Origin: Paraeggerthella hongkongensis | Lineage (GTDB): Bacteria; Actinomycetota; Coriobacteriia; Coriobacteriales; Eggerthellaceae | Reading direction: 5' to 3' | Length of the DNA: 49,608 nt | Assembly: GCF_003726035.1 (NCBI RefSeq) | Contig: NZ_QICD01000016.1 | Span: 1 to 49,608, forward strand | Shown here: positions 22,656 through 28,731 of the stretch, piece by piece | How the letters are laid out: the number at the start of each line of letters is the position of its first letter | Position numbering within the stretch: position 1 is the first letter of the stretch | Program-made: the position numbers and the translations under genes | The notes under the pieces: model-generated | What the model was told of the DNA's origin: nothing | The model's database searches: none | Seen by the model: the letters and a program-made list of their open reading frames with translations, nothing else

Positions 22656-23594
22656 ATGAAGCGTTTGAAAACGCTTGCGACGCGCGGTTTCGTCGTCGCT
22701 TGCATGGCGGCCCTAGTCGCCTGTATGACGGGCTGCACATCGCAGCAAACCTATACGCCGCCCGAGGCAACGCCGAAGCTCTCGTCTCCGACGATCGCTA
22801 AAGAAGGCGTGCTGCGCGTGGGCGTGAACACCGGCAACGTCCCGCTTGCGGGCACTCCCCAGAACTCCACGAAGATTGTCGGCGTAGCCGTGGACGTGGC
22901 GGCTGCTTTGGCCGACAGCCTTGGCTTGAAGCTTGAGGTCGTGGACGTGGGAACCGATCCGGAAGGCGCTTTGACCGAGGGCAAGGTCGACGTGGTCATG
23001 GACGTTGACAAGTCAGACACCAGCAATTCCTTCTGGACTTCGGATGCGTACCTGCCTACCGCAGTGGCCCTGTTCTCCGCTCCTTCCAACACGGCGATTC
23101 CTACCAATGATTCTCAGCCGAAAATCGCGGCTCAGGTGTCTTCTAAGAGCGCATGGGCGGTTACGAACGAGTTCGATCAAGGAACCATCACCACGACCGA
23201 GAACCTGAAGAGCGCGTTCGCCGCTCTTGAGTCCGGCCAGGTGCAGTACGTTGCGGCCGACGCCATCATCGGCACGTACGCGGCGCATAACGAGGGCGAC
23301 GACGTGAAGATCGTGGCGCTCATGCAGCAGCCGAGCGGGTACGCGGCGGGCGTGCTCGATGGGAACTCCGATTTGAAGCAGGCGATTTCCGACGCGCTGG
23401 CCACGCTCGAAGGCAACGGCGTGATTTCGGTTATCGAAAAGAAGTGGCTGGGTTCTGCGCTCGACCTGTCCAGCATTCCGCTGACTGCTGGCGCCGAGGC
23501 GCCCTCTTCCAACAAGACGAATGGGACCACGACGAACGCCTCGACGGGCCAGACGGGCTCGAACGCCGTGCAGCCTCCGAATGCGAGCGCGTAG
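22656..23594 (+). CDS. Family-3 extracellular solute-binding lipoprotein
   Basis: About 312 residues. A lipoprotein signal (MKRLKTLATRG, hydrophobic core, MTGC with Cys27) predicts anchoring to the outer face of the membrane. The body matches SBP family 3 (amino-acid binding): GVLRVGVNTGNVPLAG, VDVAAALADSLGLKLE, then GKVDVVMDVDKS and VQYVAADAIIGTYA. The C-terminal 35 residues are a Ser/Thr/Asn-rich low-complexity tail. The ATG at 22656 (GGAGG 10 nt upstream) gives the best signal peptide; ATG 22623 is an alternative. No permease or ATPase gene adjoins it, so it is an orphan binding protein or a sensor. A strong terminator follows. Confidence 0.85.
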   Translation: MKRLKTLATRGFVVACMAALVACMTGCTSQQTYTPPEATPKLSSPTIAKEGVLRVGVNTGNVPLAGTPQNSTKIVGVAVDVAAALADSLGLKLEVVDVGTDPEGALTEGKVDVVMDVDKSDTSNSFWTSDAYLPTAVALFSAPSNTAIPTNDSQPKIAAQVSSKSAWAVTNEFDQGTITTTENLKSAFAALESGQVQYVAADAIIGTYAAHNEGDDVKIVALMQQPSGYAAGVLDGNSDLKQAISDALATLEGNGVISVIEKKWLGSALDLSSIPLTAGAEAPSSNKTNGTTTNASTGQTGSNAVQPPNASA

Positions 23595-23622
23595 CGTTTC
23601 GCCTTGCACTGGGTACGGCCTG

Positions 23623-23658
23623 AACCGCCTGGAGCCGCGAAGCTCCAGGCGGTTTTTT
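23623..23658 (+). terminator. Strong intrinsic terminator
   Basis: ACCGCCTGGAGC pairs with GCTCCAGGCGGT around a CGCGAA loop, followed by six T (23653-23658). It ends the solute-binding lipoprotein transcript. Confidence 0.92.
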
Positions 23659-23800
23659 GTCACTGGCCAAACGTGCGCATTTGCTGGTTTTGCACGTGTG
23701 GCCGCCTTCGGTTGAGCTAGCGAGTCACGTTCGTTCCAACGATCTCCTGATCTGGAGAAATACCGTAGCCAATGCGGGTCCTGCTCGATTTTGAAAAAAC

Positions 23801-23848
23801 CTATCGGAATTTCCTATAGATCGCAACGAAACCCCGGTCATTTCCTAT
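23801..23848. promoter_or_regulatory. Candidate operator upstream of the acyl-CoA dehydrogenase
   Basis: CTATCGGAATTTCCTATAG (23801-23819) is a 19-bp palindrome with one mismatch (arms CTATCGGAA/TTCCTATAG). Its half ATTTCCTAT recurs exactly at 23840-23848, 31 bp further on, about three helical turns. The region is AT-richer than its surroundings. TATTAT (23884-23889) may be the -10. Confidence 0.45.
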
Positions 23849-23951
23849 TGGACACCCTTGCTGCACCTGGGGCACACTGGGACTATTATAACGCGCCGCG
23901 TTTCGCGGGTATCGCAGCCGAGACGTTGCATGCAGAGGCTAAGGAGGACGT

Positions 23952-25166
23952 ATGGGCACATTGACGCAGGAGGAATTCAAGGGCTTCCTCAAGACCTGCC
24001 GCGAGCTCGCTGAGGGGCCTTTTGAGGAGATGCAGAAGGAGGTCGAGGTCACGAACAAGTTCCCGCAGGAGTTCATCGACCTCGCGCGTGACAGCAACCT
24101 GTATCGCTACGCTCTTCCGGTGGAGTACGGCGGATGGGGCTTTACCGAGAAGGAGATCCTGCAAGTCCAAGAGGAGTTCTCTCGCGGTCCCGGCGGTATG
24201 CGCATGCACCTGCATTACGCGGCCGACCTTAACTGGCGCATTCTCGACGATTACGGTTGCCCTGAACTCAAAGCCGAGTACATGCACAAGTTCTGCGACA
24301 AAAGCGTGTTCACCTGCTTCGCGCTGACCGAGCAGACCGGCGGTACTGGCGCTGACGTGCATTCCACGGCGGTTAAGGATGCTGATGGCAACTACATCCT
24401 GAATGGCGAGAAGTGGCTGATCTCGCACACCGACGTGTCGCAGTTCGCCTACGTTATCGCCGTCACCGACCCCGAGAAGACCGGCGACGAGCGTCTGTCC
24501 GCTTTCTTCGTGCCGATGGACGCTCCCGGATTCGAGCTGGTTCCCATGCCTCACATGATGGGCTGTCGCGGTGCCGGGCACGCGGGTTTGAAGTTCACCG
24601 ATGTGAAGCTGGAACCGAAGTATCTGCTGGGCGAAGAGGGCCAGGGCATGGAGGTCGCCATGCATTCGCTTGCCATTTCGCGCGTGCACATTGCCGATTC
24701 GAATCTGGGAATGTGCCAGCGGATGTTGGACATGTCGCTTGCGCGCGCCCGCGATCGCGTGACGTTCGGCAAGACCATCAACACGCGTCAGGCCATCAAG
24801 ATGAAGCTTGCGAACATGGCTACGATGACCCATGCGCTTCGCACCATGGTGATCGATTTCGCCGAAGATTACGACCTGGATCATCGCAATCCCTATATCG
24901 CCGAGAAAGCGGCCATGTGCAAGCTGTTCTCGATTGATGCGGTCAAGCTCGTGTCCGACGAAATGCTCGAGATATTCGGCGGCGACGGTTACTTTGAGGA
25001 CTCTCCTTACGGACCGACCGAGCGCCTGTACCGTGATTGCCGCGCGCTTTGGCTGGAGGAAGGGTCTCCCACCATCCAGCGCATCACCATTGCGCGCGAG
25101 CTTGAGAAGCACAACGCCCATCTGGAGTATCCGGGCCTTGATTGGATTGCCGGCGGCGATCTGTAG
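23952..25166 (+). CDS. Acyl-CoA dehydrogenase family protein
   Basis: A 404-residue flavoenzyme. The N-terminal helical domain is followed by the FAD/substrate segment FALTEQTGGTGAD (about 118-130), W-L-I-S-H, and the C-terminal helical domain with FGKTINTRQAIKMKLA. The catalytic Glu position is LEEGSPTIQRITIARE, equivalent to YEGT in classical enzymes. It should oxidise an acyl-CoA to the enoyl-CoA or run in reverse as a reductase. No ETF, CoA-transferase or hydratase gene is adjacent, so the substrate is unknown. The ATG follows AGGAGG. It is a single-gene unit flanked by its own operator-like region and a strong terminator. Confidence 0.9.
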   Translation: MGTLTQEEFKGFLKTCRELAEGPFEEMQKEVEVTNKFPQEFIDLARDSNLYRYALPVEYGGWGFTEKEILQVQEEFSRGPGGMRMHLHYAADLNWRILDDYGCPELKAEYMHKFCDKSVFTCFALTEQTGGTGADVHSTAVKDADGNYILNGEKWLISHTDVSQFAYVIAVTDPEKTGDERLSAFFVPMDAPGFELVPMPHMMGCRGAGHAGLKFTDVKLEPKYLLGEEGQGMEVAMHSLAISRVHIADSNLGMCQRMLDMSLARARDRVTFGKTINTRQAIKMKLANMATMTHALRTMVIDFAEDYDLDHRNPYIAEKAAMCKLFSIDAVKLVSDEMLEIFGGDGYFEDSPYGPTERLYRDCRALWLEEGSPTIQRITIARELEKHNAHLEYPGLDWIAGGDL

Positions 25167-25191
25167 TCTTTCGCGATCGCGCTCCTTGTCG

Positions 25192-25226
25192 CCCCGAGCA
25201 GCGTTGAGTCGCTGCTCGGGGTTTTT
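25192..25226 (+). terminator. Intrinsic terminator of the acyl-CoA dehydrogenase gene
   Basis: CCCCGAGCAGCG, loop TTGAGT, CGCTGCTCGGGG, then five T. Twelve perfect pairs. Confidence 0.92.
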
Positions 25227-25283
25227 AGGTTAAGGCTTGGGAGTTCGGTGCGGCCGTGAGCTTTTCGAGATTTCGTGCAGGGC

Positions 25284-25314
25284 TTGACCCTGACCGGGCT
25301 TCAAGTGGTTCAAT
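25284..25314 (+). promoter_or_regulatory. larB promoter with 19-bp spacer
   Basis: TTGACC (25284-25289), 19 nt, TTCAAT (25309-25314). The long spacer contains imperfect dyad symmetry (CTTGA...TCAAG, CCC...GGG), as in promoters controlled by MerR-family activators. The metal link of the Lar genes makes this attractive, but it is only an inference. Confidence 0.35.
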
Positions 25315-25346
25315 AGATTTTGCAATCGAACGACAAGGGAGCGCGC

Positions 25347-26132
25347 ATGGATCAACGCGATTTGCACGAACTGCTCGAGCGAGTGGCAGCGGGGACGGCT
25401 TCGGTGGACGACGCGGAGCGAGCGTTGCGCATCGCTCCGTTCACGGATTTGGGTTATGCCAAGATCGATCATCATCGTGGCGTGCGCCAGGGCGTGCCGG
25501 AGGTGGTGTACGGCGAGGGAAAGACCGCCGAGCAGATAGCAGGCGTGTGCCGCGCCCTCGTCGAGGGCGGCCAGCAGCGCGTGCTGATCACGCGCTTGGA
25601 AGCACGGAAGGCTTCGGAGGTCCGCAACGACCTGGCAAGGGAAGGCGGCTGCGATGCGTTGGCGTTCGACTATCGAGAACTGCCCCGTTTGGGCATTCTG
25701 GGCGACCCTCCGGAGCCCGATGGCAACGGAAGCGTAGTCGTGGCCGCTGCGGGTACGAGCGACCTGCCTGTGGCCGAGGAGGCTGCGGTTACGGCTGAGA
25801 TGCTGGGCAATCGCGTGACGCGCCTGTACGACGTGGGCGTAGCCGGTCTGCACCGTTTGCTGGCCCATGCCGACGAAATCGCGGCCGCTCGCGTAGTGGT
25901 GGCGGTCGCCGGCATGGAGGGGGCATTGGCAAGCGTGGTGGGAGGGCTTGCATCGTGCCCGGTCATCGCGGTCCCCACCAGCGTGGGCTACGGTGCCAGC
26001 TTCGGCGGGGTGGCCGCTCTTCTGGCCATGCTGAACTCATGCGCTTCCGGCGTGTCGGTGGTCAACATCGACAACGGCTTCGGTGCTGGCTATCAAGCGC
26101 ACCTGATCAACCATGCGAAAGCGAGTGCGTGA
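25347..26132 (+). CDS. larB: Nickel-pincer cofactor biosynthesis protein LarB
   Basis: A 261-residue protein. The N-terminal domain carries the LarB motif TDLGYAKIDHHRGVRQGVPEVVYGEGKT, and the C-terminal half is a PurE-like domain (AAGTSDLPVAEEAAVTAE, GMEGALASVVGGL, GYGASFGGVAALLAMLNSC). LarB carboxylates nicotinic acid adenine dinucleotide at C5 and splits the phosphoanhydride, the first step to the pincer cofactor of lactate racemase and related isomerases. The start at 25347 follows AAGGGAG; a frame upstream to 25320 lacks one. The stop overlaps the ATG of the larC-like gene (TGATG). larA and larE are not in the window. Confidence 0.93.
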   Translation: MDQRDLHELLERVAAGTASVDDAERALRIAPFTDLGYAKIDHHRGVRQGVPEVVYGEGKTAEQIAGVCRALVEGGQQRVLITRLEARKASEVRNDLAREGGCDALAFDYRELPRLGILGDPPEPDGNGSVVVAAAGTSDLPVAEEAAVTAEMLGNRVTRLYDVGVAGLHRLLAHADEIAAARVVVAVAGMEGALASVVGGLASCPVIAVPTSVGYGASFGGVAALLAMLNSCASGVSVVNIDNGFGAGYQAHLINHAKASA

Positions 26133-26686
26133 TGAAAACGCTGTTCTGGAATGTACGGGAGAGCGCCACGCGCGCCGCCCTTCTTGAGGCGACCTGCTGC
26201 CAGCTTGACGACGAGGCCTGCGGCGCGGTGGAGGAGCGGTGCTGCGCGGCGGGCGTGCCGGACGGGCATTGCCACGATCTGGCCGAGGTGCATGCCGTGG
26301 TGGACGCGCTCTGCGCGAGCGATCGCGTGAAGCAGGATCTGCGCGACGTATACCGCATCCTTGCCGAAGCCGAAGCGGCAGCTCATGGCTGCACGGTCGA
26401 TCAGACGCATTTTCACGAAGTTGGCAATGCTGCCGGAATAAGAAACGCGCTCCATCTTTGCCTTGCGATCGAAGCGTTCGCGCCCGACGAGATCGTCTGC
26501 ACGAGCGTTCAGACGGGAGAGGGCGTGGTCGCGTGCGCTCATGGCGAGCTGGCCGTTCCCGCGCCGGCTACGGCCGCCATTCTTGCGCGCGGCATTCCCG
26601 TTTGCGATTCCAAGCTGCCGGGGGAGCGCTGCACGCCAACGTCCGCGGCGCTCATCTGGCACTTCGCGGATCGTTTCGAGGCGTGA
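26132..26686 (+). CDS. larC: Truncated LarC-like protein (nickel insertion into pincer cofactor)
   Basis: A 184-residue protein. The core matches LarC1: HCHDLAEVHAVVDAL (the HxHL-like region), LAEAEAAAHGCTVDQTHFHEVGN with the conserved HFHEVG, GEGVVACAHGELAVPAPAT and TPTSAALIWHF. Full LarC is about 400 residues (LarC1 about 270 plus LarC2). Here the N-terminal 'FSGISGD' region is replaced by a short divergent stretch, and the protein stops just after the TPT motif. The end is a true stop, followed by a hairpin, so this is a short form and not a sequencing gap that I can see. It is translationally coupled to larB (1-base overlap). It may act alone or need a separate LarC2. Confidence 0.75.
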   Translation: MKTLFWNVRESATRAALLEATCCQLDDEACGAVEERCCAAGVPDGHCHDLAEVHAVVDALCASDRVKQDLRDVYRILAEAEAAAHGCTVDQTHFHEVGNAAGIRNALHLCLAIEAFAPDEIVCTSVQTGEGVVACAHGELAVPAPATAAILARGIPVCDSKLPGERCTPTSAALIWHFADRFEA

Positions 26687-26689
26687 GAA

Positions 26690-26730
26690 TCCGCCGGCTC
26701 CGATTAGGGCGCACCCTGATCGGAGCCGGC
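26690..26730. terminator. Hairpin between convergent larC and sufB
   Basis: CGCCGGCTCCGATTAGGG pairs with CCCTGATCGGAGCCGGCG (18 pairs, one G-U) around a short loop. No T-tract follows on either strand, but its position between convergent stops suggests a shared transcript end. Confidence 0.55.
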
Positions 26731-26739
26731 GAAGCGATG

Positions 26740-27669
26740 CTAGTTCAGGAAGTCCTCCAAGATCTCCTGCTCCGCCTCTTCCTCCGTAAGGCCGAGCGTC
26801 ATGAGCTTGGTGATCTGGTCGCCGGCGATCTTTCCGATGGCCGCTTCGTGTACCAAGATGGCGTCTTCGCTGGCAGCTTCGATGCCGGGGATGGCCGTGA
26901 CCTTTGCTTTTCCCATGATGATGGCGTCGCACTGCACATGGCCTCGGCAAGCCGCCTCGCCGATGACCAGCGGATTGAACACCTGCTTCGAATTGTCCTG
27001 TGCGACCGAGCGCGAAATAACCTGCACGCTGGAGTCGTCGCCCTTAAGCTCTACCTTCATGTTCGACGTTGCCGTCTGCTCGTCATGCGTGAGCAGCTTC
27101 TCGATCAGCACGAGCTTCGCGCCTGCAGCCAACTCGGCGTTCGTGTCGCGCACCGTGGATGATACGCCGCGCAATTGCACGAGCTCCATCTCGCAATGCG
27201 AGCTCTCTTCCATGATGACGTTCGTGACGGGGTTCAGGATGCGCTCTCCCGTGCCCGAGCCCTGCCCGTAGTGCTTCTCGACGTACTTCACGCGGCTGTT
27301 CTTGCCGCAGTGGAACGTGTGGATGCCGTCGTGCTCGGACGGGGCGTGGCTTTCGTTGTGGATGCCGCATCCGGCGATGATGGTGATATCGCAGTCTTCC
27401 CCGATGTAGAACGTGTTGTACACCACGTCTTTCAGGCCTGATTGCGTGACGATGACGGGAATGTAGACGGTTTCGCCTTTGGTTCCCGGCGCGATGCGAA
27501 TGTCGATGCCGGGGTTGTCCGTCTTCGTGGCGATCTCGATGCTCGCCGACGAATGGCGTTCGACGAGCTGCCCGTCTTTGCGGATGTTGAAGGCGCCTTT
27601 CGGCATGCCGTGTATATTGGCGATTTCGGCGAGCAGGCCCTCGTCGATGGGGGATAGGTCAACAGCCAT
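26740..27669 (-). CDS. sufB: Minimal SufB/SufD-family Fe-S scaffold (SmsB-like)
   Basis: A 309-residue protein, much shorter than classical SufB (about 480) or SufD (about 420). It keeps the beta-helix core: GETVYIPVIVTQSG, IIAGCGIHNESHAPSEHDGIH, HYGQGSGTGERILNP, VISRSVAQDNSKQVFNPLVIGEAACRGHVQCDAI and the C-terminal HEAAIGKIAGDQITKLMTLGL with Glu and His that match SufB cluster ligands. Such short partners occur with SufC in two-gene systems described as ancestral (SmsCB). It lies 49 bp after sufC and is surely co-transcribed. The cysteine desulfurase and sufU-type genes are not in the window. Confidence 0.9.
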   Translation of the reverse strand: MAVDLSPIDEGLLAEIANIHGMPKGAFNIRKDGQLVERHSSASIEIATKTDNPGIDIRIAPGTKGETVYIPVIVTQSGLKDVVYNTFYIGEDCDITIIAGCGIHNESHAPSEHDGIHTFHCGKNSRVKYVEKHYGQGSGTGERILNPVTNVIMEESSHCEMELVQLRGVSSTVRDTNAELAAGAKLVLIEKLLTHDEQTATSNMKVELKGDDSSVQVISRSVAQDNSKQVFNPLVIGEAACRGHVQCDAIIMGKAKVTAIPGIEAASEDAILVHEAAIGKIAGDQITKLMTLGLTEEEAEQEILEDFLN

Positions 27670-27718
27670 GATGGCCTCCTTCGTATGCAGTGCGGCGGAC
27701 GCGCGGCCCGCGCTAGGG

Positions 27719-28495
27719 TTAGCAGGTGGTGGGGATCTCCGTGATGTGCAGCTCGGTGGGGGTGCTCAGCTTGCAGCCGGGAACACCCTTCGCTACGAAG
27801 CCGAGCGTGGGCATAAGATCCTCGGGCTTGCCGGTTTGGGCAACCTTGCCGTTTTTCAGCAGCACGATCTCGTCGGCAAGCTGAATGATGCGCTCCTGGT
27901 GGGAGATGATCACGATAGAGCGCCCGTCGCGTGCTTCGTGAATATCGCGGAACGTTTCGGTCAGGCGATCGAAACTCCACAGATCGATGCCGGCTTCAGG
28001 CTCGTCGTAGATGGCCAGCTTCGGGTCGCGCGCCAGGATGGTGGCGATCTCGATGCGCTTCACCTCGCCGCCGGACAGGTTCTTGTCCACTTCGCGCGTG
28101 AGGTAGTTCGCGGAGCACAGGCCCACTTTGGCCAGGTATTCGTTGCAAGCGAGCATCGGCAGCTTCTTGCCTGCTGCGATGTCGAGGAGCTTCTTGACTT
28201 TCATGCCCTTGAAGCGGGCAGGCTGTTGGAACCCGTAGCCGATTCCCCGCTTGGCGCGCTCGGAGATGGGCAGGTCCGTGATGTCTTCGCCGTCGAGCAG
28301 GATCTGCCCGGAGGTAGGCTGTTCGATGCCCATGATAAGCTTGGCGAGCGTCGACTTTCCTCCGCCGTTCGGGCCCGTGATGACCGTGAAGCGGTCGTCG
28401 GGGATGCAGAGCGACAGGTCGTCGATGATGCGCTTGGTTTCTTTGGACCCTTCCTGCAAGGGCACCTCGAACGTAAGGTTCTTCAGTTCCAGCAT
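27719..28495 (-). CDS. sufC: Fe-S cluster assembly ATPase SufC
   Basis: A 258-residue ABC-type ATPase without a membrane partner. Walker A is GPNGGGKS (41-48), the Q-loop is GFQQPARFKG, the signature is LSGGEVKR and Walker B is AIYDEPEAGIDLW, which is characteristic of SufC. It powers the SufB scaffold to build Fe-S clusters. The start at 28495 follows GGAGAAG; the open frame continues to 28564 but covers the operator and promoter. It is the first gene of the sufC-sufB operon, preceded by the palindrome at 28523-28547. Confidence 0.93.
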   Translation of the reverse strand: MLELKNLTFEVPLQEGSKETKRIIDDLSLCIPDDRFTVITGPNGGGKSTLAKLIMGIEQPTSGQILLDGEDITDLPISERAKRGIGYGFQQPARFKGMKVKKLLDIAAGKKLPMLACNEYLAKVGLCSANYLTREVDKNLSGGEVKRIEIATILARDPKLAIYDEPEAGIDLWSFDRLTETFRDIHEARDGRSIVIISHQERIIQLADEIVLLKNGKVAQTGKPEDLMPTLGFVAKGVPGCKLSTPTELHITEIPTTC

Positions 28496-28522
28496 GATGA
28501 GCTTCTCCGTCTCTTCTCGTCT

Positions 28523-28564
28523 AAATGATACTCTATTACTATCATTTAAGCCGGATCTCGTCAA
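28523..28564 (-). promoter_or_regulatory. suf operon promoter with palindromic operator
   Basis: AAATGATA (28523-28530), 9-nt spacer, TATCATTT (28540-28547) is a perfect inverted repeat. On the minus strand TTGACG (28564-28559) and AGTAAT (28540-28535) give a promoter with an 18-nt spacer that overlaps the repeat. A repressor of the Rrf2/SufR type that senses Fe-S status would fit, by analogy only. Confidence 0.55.
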
Positions 28565-28658
28565 GACCGGCAGCGCGCAAAACCGCCGTGGTGCGCGCTC
28601 TGGTTCTCAACGGTTTATTCTAGCTTGAAATAGCTTTGCGAGCGGCGGGAATGTCATC

Positions 28659-28702
28659 GAAAAAGCGAATGCGCCCCCGCCTGCCGATGCAGACGGGGGC
28701 GT
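28659..28702 (-). terminator. Terminator of the M16 peptidase gene
   Basis: GCGCCCCCGCCTGC (28671-28684), loop, GCAGACGGGGGCGT (28689-28702) forms a long stem. On the minus strand a run of five T follows about 5 nt later (28663-28659). Confidence 0.7.
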
Positions 28703-28731
28703 ACGAGGTGGCTGGATCTTCGGGGCCTTTG

